Below are positions 31,647-40,569 of a stretch of 44,079 nucleotides of DNA, in pieces. The stretch spans positions 1 through 44,079 of the forward strand of contig QYPT01000081.1 of assembly GCA_007280125.1 (NCBI GenBank). Reading direction: 5' to 3'. Source of the stretch: Streptomycetaceae bacterium. GTDB lineage: Bacteria; Actinomycetota; Actinomycetes; Nanopelagicales; Nanopelagicaceae. The position numbers and the translations under genes were made by a program. The first letter of the stretch is position 1, and each line of letters begins with the position of its first letter. The notes beneath the pieces were generated by a model. The model was not told the origin of the DNA. It was given only the letters and a program-made list of their open reading frames with translations, and searched no databases.

Positions 31647-33890
31647 ATGAGGGCAACCGGAAAAGAGAAGGTGCCATACGCGCCGATACCTGCATCTCTT
31701 TCACCTTCGCGCGTATCACTTGGCTCGTTCTTTCAAAAACGTGAAGGCTTAGCTCAAGTATTAGCTGTCATAGGAATACTGTGCGGTGGAAGTTATTTAG
31801 TGTGGCGATTACTCGTCACTTCGCACAACGTTCCGTTTTGGACATTTACCCCGCTATTCGTTGCAGAAATCTATGGGTATATAAGTTTCTTAATCTTTGT
31901 CTTGGACTCTTGGCGGTTACCTGCTTCACCAAGATTGCCCGTATATGACAGAACATGCGATGTAATCATCCCAACATATAACGAAGATATTGATATTTTG
32001 GAACCGACAATCATCGGAGCTCTGCAAATTCGAGGGCAAATCACTGTTTGGTTACTCGATGATGGTAACCGTCCTGAAATGAAAGCATTGGCAGATAGAT
32101 ACGCGATCAAATATCTCACACGTACCGGAAATGAACACGCTAAAGCTGGAAATATTAATGCAGCGCTCCCGCACTTAAAGGGTGAGCTCCTTCTTGTATT
32201 AGATGCAGACCACGTGGCTGCGCCTGATTTTCTAGAAGCAACAAGTGGTTACTTTGTAAATCCCAAAGTTGCACTTGTACAAACTGCACACTCTTTTAGG
32301 AATCACAATTCCATCATGCACCAAGAACAGGGCAGAAACGAACAATCTCTTTTCTTTGATGTTTTATTACCTGAGCGCAACCGTTTAAAATCAGTATTTT
32401 GGTGTGGGTCTGCGGCAATCCTGCGAAGAAGCGCGTTAATGGAAATTGGGGGTCTCGCAACAGTTACGGTTACTGAAGACTATGAAACTTCTCTACACCT
32501 ACGGTTAAAAGGCTACTTAGGGATTTACCACAACGAACACTTAATCCAAGGATTGGCTCCTGACAATTTAACTTCTTATGTGATCCAGCGATTTCGATGG
32601 GCACAGGGTAATTTGCAATTGTTTCGTCCTAGCATGCGTCTACCATGGCGTAAGGAGTTAGGAATATTAGAAAGAATCTCTAATACTGGAGGACTCCTGT
32701 ACTACCTCTCTCCTTTTCAGAAACTTATCTACTCTGGCAATTTGGTCGCCGTGGTTTTCTTTGGAGTTCTTCCTGTTGGTTATGTCGGTGGCTGGTTTAT
32801 CGTCTTCTGGGGAATCGCTTCCTTTACGAATATTCTTGCAGTGACGGCCCTCGAGCGCGGTACAACAAGCCCAGTTGAAGGCGTGAGAAACCTCTTTCTA
32901 GCTTTCGAAGCCTACTTTCGTGCAACATCTGTTTTGTGGACGAAAGCCAAAGTTCCTTTTCTAGTCACACCGAAGAATGAGGTGGATTTAGGAGGATGGG
33001 CATCGGTAAGACAAATGCGTTTCGCTCTTCTGATTGGAGGAGTTTCGCTTGTCTCGGTTATAAATATCTGGATTAGTTATATCTCATTCCATTATTTCGA
33101 CTGGAGATATCTTGCTCCGCATTCAATATCAACGGTCCTAATAATCTCTTTCTTTGGACTCATGGAAGTCACGATTATTTCGCGCGCAGCATGGTCGATG
33201 TATCACAGAAGCCAAGAGAGAACCCTGTGGAGATTTCCCGTCAGACTTGAAACATATGTGAATGGAGTGTTAAGCCAGTGTGTGGACCTCCATCAGAATG
33301 GTGCCGGAATTATCACTACGGAAAAGGCGCTGGCTCTAAATCCGGATATCTACATAAAAATTGCGTGCCGCGACCTGTCGGGAAATATCGTTTGGGCGGG
33401 TGGTCAATTCCGTATCCGATCAAAGAAACTCATCGAAGGCACACAAGAAAGTGTTCGCGTGGGGGGTCGAATTACATGGGACAGCGACGAAGCAAAGACT
33501 GCAGTGATCATGCAATGTTATGTTGTAGAGCAATATGTAGCTCGGCAACATTTTTGGTTACGTCATGAGAAACGCAGGGTTGTTTTACTTCCGGCGCATA
33601 TAGATGGAATCGATGCAGAGTGCGTTGATGTGAGCACCTCCGGAGCATCCTTCGTCGCCATTGCTGCCGATTGGGGCAAACGCCAAATCGGAATTCGAAT
33701 CCCGATCTCAGTTGATGATCGATTCATTGGTACGGCCGAAATCAGGAACGTAACAGCCACATCTGGTGAAATGGTGAGAATTGGCGCAGCGGTAATGTGG
33801 CAAAACCCATACCTGCTGAAAATATTCTCTGACTCTGAAAAGCGTGATCTCAAAACACAAAAAGCTGTCGCAGGTGGGATTAAGCCGTAA
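31647..33890 (+). CDS. BcsA-like family 2 glycosyltransferase with two PilZ-like domains
   Basis: A 747-residue membrane glycosyltransferase. Two helices near 38-90 precede the catalytic domain, with VIIPTYNED (about 105), the DADH metal site (about 185), TED (about 275) and QRFRW (about 314), the processive-synthase signature. At least four helices follow (about 345-510). After these come two tandem PilZ-like domains. The first (about 527-625) has RFPVR and the altered DLHQNGAG. The second (about 638-735) has RHEKR and the canonical DVSTSGAS, so it should bind cyclic di-GMP. The product may be cellulose or another beta-glucan. No bcsB, bcsZ or cyclase gene is in the window. Confidence 0.87.
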   Translation: MRATGKEKVPYAPIPASLSPSRVSLGSFFQKREGLAQVLAVIGILCGGSYLVWRLLVTSHNVPFWTFTPLFVAEIYGYISFLIFVLDSWRLPASPRLPVYDRTCDVIIPTYNEDIDILEPTIIGALQIRGQITVWLLDDGNRPEMKALADRYAIKYLTRTGNEHAKAGNINAALPHLKGELLLVLDADHVAAPDFLEATSGYFVNPKVALVQTAHSFRNHNSIMHQEQGRNEQSLFFDVLLPERNRLKSVFWCGSAAILRRSALMEIGGLATVTVTEDYETSLHLRLKGYLGIYHNEHLIQGLAPDNLTSYVIQRFRWAQGNLQLFRPSMRLPWRKELGILERISNTGGLLYYLSPFQKLIYSGNLVAVVFFGVLPVGYVGGWFIVFWGIASFTNILAVTALERGTTSPVEGVRNLFLAFEAYFRATSVLWTKAKVPFLVTPKNEVDLGGWASVRQMRFALLIGGVSLVSVINIWISYISFHYFDWRYLAPHSISTVLIISFFGLMEVTIISRAAWSMYHRSQERTLWRFPVRLETYVNGVLSQCVDLHQNGAGIITTEKALALNPDIYIKIACRDLSGNIVWAGGQFRIRSKKLIEGTQESVRVGGRITWDSDEAKTAVIMQCYVVEQYVARQHFWLRHEKRRVVLLPAHIDGIDAECVDVSTSGASFVAIAADWGKRQIGIRIPISVDDRFIGTAEIRNVTATSGEMVRIGAAVMWQNPYLLKIFSDSEKRDLKTQKAVAGGIKP

Positions 33891-34541
33891 TTACAAAGGT
33901 GTTGAAGAAATCTTCCTTGCCCATTCTTTATACTCATCAGATAATTGTTGAACTTTTGCAATCTCTGAAATCTTAGAACGCTCACCGCTTTTCGCGTTAA
34001 AGATATCTTGAATTGTTATGCCGTGAGATGGACGCGATATCAAGGAAATTACATCACCTGCCGTAATGCTGCCTTCTTGAATAATACGTAGATATGTTCC
34101 TGGCCTAGCAGCGTTTGTGAAGTCTTTGATAAGTGTAGGTCTCTCCCAAAATCCTGCGAATACTCGGCAAGGTATGCGAGGTTGCGAGACTTCGAGAATT
34201 GTCGAACCAATTTCCCAACGCTCACCAATTACAGCGTGTGTAACATCCATTCCAGATGTTGTGATGTTCTCACCAAATTTTCCGTTGCCAATTTCCTGAC
34301 CAATTTCCTTTTCCCACCAATCAGAGTCTTCGCGAGCATATGCATATACAGCAGCGTGATATCCCCCGTGAACTTTGCGATCGATTATCACATCACCTTG
34401 CACACCTTCATTGGCGAGTGAGACTGGACCAGATACTGGACGCTTATCAATTCCCGTACGGCCTTTACTTCCGGTCCATTCACCTTCATGAACTATTGCG
34501 GTGACGTTAATGGAGAGGAGTTTTCCAGAGGCGCTCAACAT
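33891..34541 (-). CDS. MOSC domain protein (YiiM-like)
   Basis: A 216-residue MOSC protein. The beta-barrel domain contains GVQGDVIIDRKVHGGYHAAVYAYAREDSDWW (about 50-80), FGENITTSGMD, and the segment with the expected Cys, VSQPRIPCRVFAGFW near 140. A helical tail with YLRIIQEGSITAGD follows. YiiM-type proteins pass electrons to, or themselves carry, molybdenum cofactor and reduce N-hydroxylated compounds. It diverges from the Moco enzyme gene at 34599 with 57 bases between them, which supports a molybdenum context. TATAGT lies eight bases before the ATG. The stop adjoins that of the glycosyltransferase. Confidence 0.9.
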   Translation of the reverse strand: MLSASGKLLSINVTAIVHEGEWTGSKGRTGIDKRPVSGPVSLANEGVQGDVIIDRKVHGGYHAAVYAYAREDSDWWEKEIGQEIGNGKFGENITTSGMDVTHAVIGERWEIGSTILEVSQPRIPCRVFAGFWERPTLIKDFTNAARPGTYLRIIQEGSITAGDVISLISRPSHGITIQDIFNAKSGERSKISEIAKVQQLSDEYKEWARKISSTPL

Positions 34542-34549
34542 ACTTGCAG

Positions 34550-34555
34550 ACTATA
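34550..34555 (-). promoter_or_regulatory. -10 element, leaderless-type, for the MOSC gene
   Basis: TATAGT on the minus strand, eight bases before the ATG at 34541. Confidence 0.45.
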
Positions 34556-34566
34556 GTTAAGAATCC

Positions 34567-34592
34567 CCAAGGAGGAGAGCCCAAGGAGGAAA
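34567..34592 (+). promoter_or_regulatory. Tandem Shine-Dalgarno sequences before the Moco enzyme gene
   Basis: CCAAGGAGGA occurs twice, 13 bases apart. The second copy is correctly placed before the GTG at 34599 and fixes that start; the first is too far upstream and serves no visible start codon. Confidence 0.6.
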
Positions 34593-34598
34593 TTAACC

Positions 34599-35690
34599 GT
34601 GGCAATTCACGTGAGCCTACGAGATGGTTTCAAAATTGCAGGTATTGCCACCGTAACTGCCGCACTCGCGACCGGCGCAAAGAAGATCCTAATTTCTCCT
34701 GCAGGAGTACCTATAAAGAAACTCAATAACGCGCTTCCCAAGGCTTTGAAATTCTTACCTACACCGCCAACTGACCCTGCTCTTACTACTCCGGGTCTTA
34801 CTCCACTTTTTACGCCTAACAAGGATTTCTTTCGCATAGATATTGGTAATGGAATCCCAACTATTTCACTCGATTCATGGCGCTTAACTATTGGTGGAAT
34901 GGTTGATCACCCTAAAGAATTCACATACGAAGAACTTATTAGTCGCCCAATCTTTGAACTCGACGCAACTATTGCATGCGTATCTAACGAAGTTGGCGGA
35001 AAGTTAGCGGGTAATGCCCGCTGGACTGGCATAAGTTTAGATGACTTGATTCATGAAGCTGGACCTTCCAAGAACGCAGATCAAGTAATGGGATTTTCTG
35101 ACGATGGTTTTAGTGCAGGTTTTCCAATCGCCGCACTCGATGGCAGAGGAGCGATGCTCGCATTCGGCATGAACGGCGAGGTGCTTCCATTAGAGAATGG
35201 GTATCCCGCGCGAATAATTGTTCCTGGACTATTCGGCTACGTGTCCGCAACGAAATGGGTTACACAAATAGAAGTTACTCGCTTTGATCAACGCGAAGGT
35301 TATTGGATGCCGCGTGGGTGGTCCGCACAAGGTCCAATCAAACTCGCATCACGTATAGATACTCCCGAAGATTCTGGTTTTTTCTCAGTCGGAAAACCAA
35401 TTCAGCCAGGACGCAATGTCATTGCAGGTGTTGCTTGGTCATCAATGAAAAGTATTGCACGCGTAGAGGTGCGAATTAATAATGAAGCCTGGGTCGATGC
35501 AACTCTTGGACCAGAATTGGCTACGACAACATGGAGACAGTGGTGGTTGGACTGGAATGCAGTCAAAGGCACTACGGAAATCACTGTGCGCGCCACCGAT
35601 AGTTCTGGTGAAGTTCAAAGCAATAAATCAGTCGGAACAGTTCCAAATGGTTCAGAAGGTTGGCACGCAGTGAAGGTGGATATAGGCTGA
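34599..35690 (+). CDS. Sulfite-oxidase-family molybdopterin oxidoreductase
   Basis: A 363-residue enzyme. Residues 11-32 are a single hydrophobic segment without a twin-arginine pair, acting as a signal or anchor, so the body probably lies outside the membrane. The Moco domain (about 75-250) has the metal-ligand Cys in ATIACVSNEVGGKLAGNARW near 128, then WTGISLDDLI, AFGMNGEVLPLENGYPARIIVPGLFGYVSATKWV and the RFDQREGYW segment. The C-terminal domain (about 258-355) is the Ig-like dimerisation domain. Many actinobacterial relatives begin with four or five helices that are absent here. The substrate is unknown. The SDR gene follows after four bases. Confidence 0.92.
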   Translation: MAIHVSLRDGFKIAGIATVTAALATGAKKILISPAGVPIKKLNNALPKALKFLPTPPTDPALTTPGLTPLFTPNKDFFRIDIGNGIPTISLDSWRLTIGGMVDHPKEFTYEELISRPIFELDATIACVSNEVGGKLAGNARWTGISLDDLIHEAGPSKNADQVMGFSDDGFSAGFPIAALDGRGAMLAFGMNGEVLPLENGYPARIIVPGLFGYVSATKWVTQIEVTRFDQREGYWMPRGWSAQGPIKLASRIDTPEDSGFFSVGKPIQPGRNVIAGVAWSSMKSIARVEVRINNEAWVDATLGPELATTTWRQWWLDWNAVKGTTEITVRATDSSGEVQSNKSVGTVPNGSEGWHAVKVDIG

Positions 35691-35694
35691 TGCA

Positions 35695-36477
35695 ATGACA
35701 TCGCATGCGTTACAAAAAAGAACTGCTCTGATTACTGGTGCGGGAAACCCCGAAGGCATTGGTTTCGCTAGCGCTAAAGGACTCGGTTTATTGGGTTACC
35801 GAGTTGGAATTACATCAACAACTGATCGTATTTGGGAACGCGTTAGCGAATTAGAGGCCTTGGGAATTGAAGCTTTCGGTTTTGTTGCGGACCTCACCGA
35901 TCAAAAACAAGTTGTTGCTTTGGTCGCTGGATTCATTGCCAAATTTGAAACATTAGATGTTCTGGTAAATAACGCAGGAATGACAAGCGTTTCTTCACCT
36001 TCAGATCCAAATGAGGGGCCTTTAGAAAATTATTCGTTAACGAATTGGCATGAAGTAATGACTCGAAATGTAGACACAACAATGTTAATGACAAAGGCTG
36101 CCATTCCATTTATTAAAGCAAGCTCAGCTGGACGCGTGGTCATTGTTTCCAGCATCACTGGTCCATTTCTTGTGATGCGCAATAATGTTGGGTATGCAAC
36201 ATCAAAGACGGCGCTCGTTGGATTCACACGTGCCGTTGCCCTTGATTATGCGCACTTACCAATAACTGTAAACGCCGTTGCGCCAGGTTGGATCGCTACT
36301 TCACACGATTCAGATCATGAAATTCTTCAAGGCACTGCAGTCCCCATGAAGCGTCGTGGAACCGCCGACGAAGTTGCCTCTGCGATTATCTGGCTAGCTA
36401 GCCCTGGCGCCTCTTACATCACCGGTCAATGCATAGTTATTGATGGCGGTAATGCGCTCCCAGAAGAGCGTGCTTAA
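35695..36477 (+). CDS. Short-chain dehydrogenase/reductase
   Basis: A 260-residue classical SDR. The cofactor loop ITGAGNPEGIGFASAKGLG (about 14-32) is slightly unusual in having NPEGIG. DLTD, NNAGM near 92, the catalytic Ser in VSSITG near 150 and YATSKTALVGF near 165 follow. The C-terminus has NAVAPGWI and ITGQCIVIDGG, usual for FabG-like enzymes. The substrate cannot be told. It starts four bases after the Moco enzyme gene, suggesting one transcript and possibly one pathway. Confidence 0.93.
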   Translation: MTSHALQKRTALITGAGNPEGIGFASAKGLGLLGYRVGITSTTDRIWERVSELEALGIEAFGFVADLTDQKQVVALVAGFIAKFETLDVLVNNAGMTSVSSPSDPNEGPLENYSLTNWHEVMTRNVDTTMLMTKAAIPFIKASSAGRVVIVSSITGPFLVMRNNVGYATSKTALVGFTRAVALDYAHLPITVNAVAPGWIATSHDSDHEILQGTAVPMKRRGTADEVASAIIWLASPGASYITGQCIVIDGGNALPEERA

Positions 36478-36502
36478 CCCCCATAGCTCCCATTCTTATT
36501 GA

Positions 36503-36508
36503 TAGCAT
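36503..36508 (+). promoter_or_regulatory. -10 element, leaderless-type, for the class V aminotransferase gene
   Basis: TAGCAT, six bases before the ATG at 36515 in the 37-bp gap after the SDR gene. Confidence 0.4.
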
Positions 36509-36514
36509 CCCGTT

Positions 36515-38233
36515 ATGGATGATTCTGCGCTTCTCAAGAAAATTCGAAATAGCGTTATCGGAGATGACCAAGTCATGCATGGTCCATATGGACAACGCCG
36601 AGTAACTTATGCCGATTACACGGCCAGTGGCCGCTCACTCTCATTTATTGAAGATTTCATTCGCGATGAAGTAATGCCGCGATATGCCAATACGCATACC
36701 GAATCTAGTGGAACAGGCTTGCAGACAACACGTTTACGTGAAGATGCACGCAGTATTATTCGCACAGCCGTGGGAGCAACCGCTGATGATGCGTTGATCT
36801 TTGCTGGATCAGGAACAACGGGAGCTGTCGATAAATTAATTGGCATACTTAATATTCGAATTCCATTTGATTTGGATAAGAAATGGCATCTTTCTGACCA
36901 TATTCCTGTTGAAGGTCGTCCTGTTGTATTTATAGGTCCCTTTGAGCATCACAGCAACGAACTTCCATGGCGCGAATCAATTGCCGATGTTGTCACTATC
37001 CACGAGGACATTGATGGGCATATCGATGTGAAGCACCTGGAACAAGAATTAGTGAAGTATCAATCTCGTTCCTTGAAGATCGGATCATTTTCTGCGGCAA
37101 GTAACGTGACTGGAATTATCACTGACACAGACGCAGTCTCCCGCCTCCTACATCAGCACGGTGCCTTTGCTTTCTGGGACTACGCCGCCGCCGCTCCTTA
37201 TGTAGAGATAAATATGCATCCCGCAGACCCATTAGCGCGCAAAGACGCCATATTCTTGAGTCCTCATAAATTTATTGGTGGACCAGGAACGCCGGGAATC
37301 CTTGTTATTAATAGAGAAATCGTCGAAAATTCTGTTCCTGCTGTTCCTGGTGGAGGCACGGTTGCTTATGTAAATACAAATGACCACCGCTACCTCTCCG
37401 ATATTGAACACCGTGAAGAAGGCGGTACGCCTGCGATTATTGAATCGATTAGAGCCGGGCTTGTATTCCAATTGAAAGACGCGGTCGGAATTTCAACAAT
37501 TCACCAACATGAAGCGAAGTATTTAAATAAAGCAATAGCAGCATTTAGTAAGGATTCTCGAGTTGAATTGCTAGGAAACCTACAAGCTGAACGCCTGTCA
37601 ATTCTCTCATTCATTTTACGTGGGCCCTCGGGCAAATATCTTCACCACAATTTTGTAGTGGCATTGCTGAATGATCTTTTCGGAATTCAATCACGTGGTG
37701 GTTGTTCTTGCGCGGGTCCTTACGGACATCGCTTGTTAGGTATTGGAGAAGAGAAGAGTCACGAGTTCGAGAGCCAAATTCTTAGTGGATGTGAGGGAAT
37801 TAAGCCTGGTTGGGTGCGAGTTAACTTAAACTATTTCGTTTCCGATGCAGTTGTAGATCACATTATTGATTCCGTTTTATTTATTGCCGAGCATGGTCAT
37901 CTATTTCTTGTTGACTATCATTTCAATACAGATACAGGGTTATGGCGCCATCGAAAAGGACCAGTAGAACCTCCAATGCGATTGAGTTCGATTTCCTATA
38001 ACAATGATGGTGAAATGACTTATCCGATTAAGCATGATCGCACTCCTGAGAGTTCATTGAAGGAATATGTAAAAGAGGCACATGAATTAGCAGCTACAAG
38101 AGTGGCAAACTCTATAACCCATGAAAACATCACCCTCTCGCAACTTATGGGTGATGAATTTGAATCATTACGCTGGTTTGAACTGCCTGTTGAGTGCATT
38201 AACACTCCGCAAATTACTCCACCAATTGCCTAA
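36515..38233 (+). CDS. Class V aminotransferase / cysteine-desulfurase-like PLP enzyme
   Basis: A 572-residue PLP enzyme, longer than the usual 400. The NifS/SufS-type fold includes ADYTASGRSLSFIE, FAGSGTTGAVDKLI near 95, PFEHHSNELPWRE near 147, DYAAAAPYVEINM near 225 and the Schiff-base Lys in LSPHKFIGGPGTPG near 252. RGGCSCAGPYGH near 400 supplies a Cys where group II desulfurases have their active-site Cys. The last 110 residues (from about 465) form an extra segment I do not recognise. A Moco sulfurase-like or other sulfur-handling role is possible given the MOSC and Moco neighbours, but this is inference. Confidence 0.87.
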   Translation: MDDSALLKKIRNSVIGDDQVMHGPYGQRRVTYADYTASGRSLSFIEDFIRDEVMPRYANTHTESSGTGLQTTRLREDARSIIRTAVGATADDALIFAGSGTTGAVDKLIGILNIRIPFDLDKKWHLSDHIPVEGRPVVFIGPFEHHSNELPWRESIADVVTIHEDIDGHIDVKHLEQELVKYQSRSLKIGSFSAASNVTGIITDTDAVSRLLHQHGAFAFWDYAAAAPYVEINMHPADPLARKDAIFLSPHKFIGGPGTPGILVINREIVENSVPAVPGGGTVAYVNTNDHRYLSDIEHREEGGTPAIIESIRAGLVFQLKDAVGISTIHQHEAKYLNKAIAAFSKDSRVELLGNLQAERLSILSFILRGPSGKYLHHNFVVALLNDLFGIQSRGGCSCAGPYGHRLLGIGEEKSHEFESQILSGCEGIKPGWVRVNLNYFVSDAVVDHIIDSVLFIAEHGHLFLVDYHFNTDTGLWRHRKGPVEPPMRLSSISYNNDGEMTYPIKHDRTPESSLKEYVKEAHELAATRVANSITHENITLSQLMGDEFESLRWFELPVECINTPQITPPIA

Positions 38234-38298
38234 TACAACGATTGTGCAACAAGTTCTCATTTAGCAGTTATAGGCATGTTTTGTGAGGCTCTAACTGA

Positions 38299-38304
38299 TA
38301 CGGT
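38299..38304 (+). promoter_or_regulatory. -10-like element, leaderless-type, for the DUF1684 gene
   Basis: TACGGT, six bases before the ATG at 38311. It may drive DUF1684 together with the importer genes. Confidence 0.4.
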
Positions 38305-38310
38305 CGCGAC

Positions 38311-39006
38311 ATGTCTTACGAAACCAGTTGGAATCAATGGCGCCAAGATCGCCTCAAGGCGGTAGTTGACCCTCTTGGAAATCTTGCGTTGGTTGAAACT
38401 CGCTGGTTTGGACAAGGCGAATCAAGCACTTTAGAAGAAGCGACTAAAGGGAAACCCCAGACTGTTCTTGCGACAGAACTTGAGCGTAAAGATTTTGATG
38501 GCATTGTTGTTGCGCAAGGTCTGCGTTTATGGGATTCAAATTCTGAAAGCATCCAAGCCTTTAAAACTATTGATACCTATCCCTTTGACGCTGCTTGGGT
38601 AATCGAAGCAACTTTTACGCCGCACCCAGAAGATCGTGCGGTTGCATTTGAATATATTCGCGATAACGGTGGTACGCGTGACCTTGTTGTTCCAGGTGAC
38701 ATCTCAGCGAAAATAGATGGTGTTGATTACACACTCAACGCATTTGATGATGACGGCGTCTTGTTACTAGTTTTCGGAGACAAGACAAATGGTTCGGAGA
38801 CTTATCCAGCAGGGCGCTTTCTTTTTATTGATAAAGAAGAAGGATCAAATAAAATCATTCTCAATTTCAATCAGGCCTTTGTGCCACCTTGTGGTTTTTC
38901 GATTCATTACAACTGTCCGATGCCACCACCACAAAATCGTCTACACCTGCCCGTAAGAGCTGGAGAGAAAATTCCCGTTTTCAAAGATGGGTATGAAGTT
39001 CACTAA
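38311..39006 (+). CDS. DUF1684 domain-containing protein
   Basis: A 231-residue soluble protein of the DUF1684 family, known in Actinobacteria and Bacteroidetes. Typical parts are an N-terminal helix with WRQDR, the segment FDAAWVIEATFTPH, the YTLNAFDDDGVLLLVFGDKTNGSETYPAGRFLF core, and the C-terminal LNFNQAFVPPCGFSIHYNCPMPPPQNRLHLPVRAGEK. The last holds two Cys in the conserved tail. No signal peptide is visible. The family function is unknown. It is 42 bases upstream of the substrate-binding protein gene, so both may be on one transcript. Confidence 0.9.
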   Translation: MSYETSWNQWRQDRLKAVVDPLGNLALVETRWFGQGESSTLEEATKGKPQTVLATELERKDFDGIVVAQGLRLWDSNSESIQAFKTIDTYPFDAAWVIEATFTPHPEDRAVAFEYIRDNGGTRDLVVPGDISAKIDGVDYTLNAFDDDGVLLLVFGDKTNGSETYPAGRFLFIDKEEGSNKIILNFNQAFVPPCGFSIHYNCPMPPPQNRLHLPVRAGEKIPVFKDGYEVH

Positions 39007-39048
39007 AACCGTTCAACCAAGAAGGCAAACTACAACAGGAGGAAAGAT

Positions 39049-40539
39049 ATGAAGCCAGGAAAGAAGTTTGGAGTCGTAGGCGTTGCCTTCGCGGTAGCTC
39101 TGACTCTATTCGCCACAAGTGCGCCTGCAAATGCAGCATCGGCAGACGCAACCGTTGATATTGGTTCGCTCTATGAGCCACAGAACCTTGATAACACAGG
39201 CGGAGGCGGACAGGGCGTCGTCGAAGCACTTAATGGAAACTCATATGAAGGCCTATACCGTCTTACTGACGGCGGCGTAGTTGAGAACTTGCTTGCAACT
39301 GCAAGTAAGGTCAGCAAAGATGGGTTGACTTACACCTTTACATTACGTAGCGGTGTGAAATTCCACTCCGGCAAGACCATGACTTCAGCTGACGTAAAAT
39401 TCAGCTTAGAAAAGGTTTCTGCTGCTGATTCCAAGTCAGCTCGTAAGAGCAGCTTCAAGGTGGTTAAGTCAATCGCAACACCTGATGCAAAGACAGTAGT
39501 TGTCACTCTTTCCAGCCGTTCTATTTCCTTTATTTATAATCTGACGTATATCTGGATCATGAACTCGGCAGCTAAAGATTTCGCTACCGAAGAAGACGGA
39601 ACTGGCCCTTACAAGCTATCTGCTTGGAAGCGTGGATCCACACTTTCTCTAGTTCGCAACGATGCATACTGGGGCACAGCGCCAAAGAATAAGACCGTTG
39701 TTTATCACTACTTTACTAACGCTACTGCTCTAAACAATGCTCTACTTACCGGTGCAGTCGACGTCATAACAAGTGCACAAAGCCCAGATGCTTTGGCTCA
39801 ATTCAAGAGCAGCTCATACAAGATCAGCAATGGTCAGTCAACAACTAAATTGATTCTTGTATTCAATGACCGCGTTGCTCCATTCAATAACGTGAAGGTC
39901 CGTAAGGCAATCACTTCGGCCATTGATAACAAGAAGCTTCTTGCATCAATTTGGGGAGATTACGGCACATTGATCGGTTCCATGGTTCCTCCAACTGATC
40001 CTTGGTATGAGGACTTGACTGGCGTGAATCCTTACAATGTCGCATTGGCAAAGAAGCTTCTTGCTGCTGCTGGCTATGCAAAGGGATTCACCTTCCGCCT
40101 AGATACACCTCAATATGATCCACACCCAGCCGCTGCAGCATTCATTAAGTCTGAACTTGCAAAGGTTGGCATCACTGTAAACATCAACTCGGTAACAGAT
40201 GACCAGTGGTATAACAATGTATATAAGAAGCATGATTACGCTGCAACCATGCAGGAGCATGTTAATGACCGCGATGTTGTTTGGTACGGCAATCCAGATT
40301 TCTACTGGGGCTATAACAACACAACAGTTACAAGCCTAATCAATCAGGCTGAACAAGCACCTAATGCACGTATTCAGGCATCACTGCTAAAGCGTGCAAA
40401 CAGAATCATCGCAACTGAGGCAGCCAGTGATTGGATTTACTTATATCCACAGATTGTTGTTGCATCATCAACACTTTCGGGATATCCAATTAATGGTCTG
40501 AACTCACAGTTCTACGCGTATAACATCGTAAAAAACTAG
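39049..40539 (+). CDS. ABC importer substrate-binding protein, family 5
   Basis: A 496-residue extracytoplasmic binding protein of the peptide/nickel family. GGAGGAAAG is a strong ribosome-binding site. Residues 1-28 form a signal peptide ending ANA, with no lipobox Cys, so unlike most Gram-positive binding proteins it seems to be cleaved and released. The family markers LYEPQNLDN, YEGLYRL, GLTYTFTLRSGVKFHSGKTMTSADVKFSLEKV (about 84-115) and GTGPYKLSAWKRG near 183 are present. The ligand is not predictable by eye. It heads a set of four further importer genes. Confidence 0.94.
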   Translation: MKPGKKFGVVGVAFAVALTLFATSAPANAASADATVDIGSLYEPQNLDNTGGGGQGVVEALNGNSYEGLYRLTDGGVVENLLATASKVSKDGLTYTFTLRSGVKFHSGKTMTSADVKFSLEKVSAADSKSARKSSFKVVKSIATPDAKTVVVTLSSRSISFIYNLTYIWIMNSAAKDFATEEDGTGPYKLSAWKRGSTLSLVRNDAYWGTAPKNKTVVYHYFTNATALNNALLTGAVDVITSAQSPDALAQFKSSSYKISNGQSTTKLILVFNDRVAPFNNVKVRKAITSAIDNKKLLASIWGDYGTLIGSMVPPTDPWYEDLTGVNPYNVALAKKLLAAAGYAKGFTFRLDTPQYDPHPAAAAFIKSELAKVGITVNINSVTDDQWYNNVYKKHDYAATMQEHVNDRDVVWYGNPDFYWGYNNTTVTSLINQAEQAPNARIQASLLKRANRIIATEAASDWIYLYPQIVVASSTLSGYPINGLNSQFYAYNIVKN

Positions 40540-40569
40540 TCCAAAATAACTAGTATCTACTAATACGCA

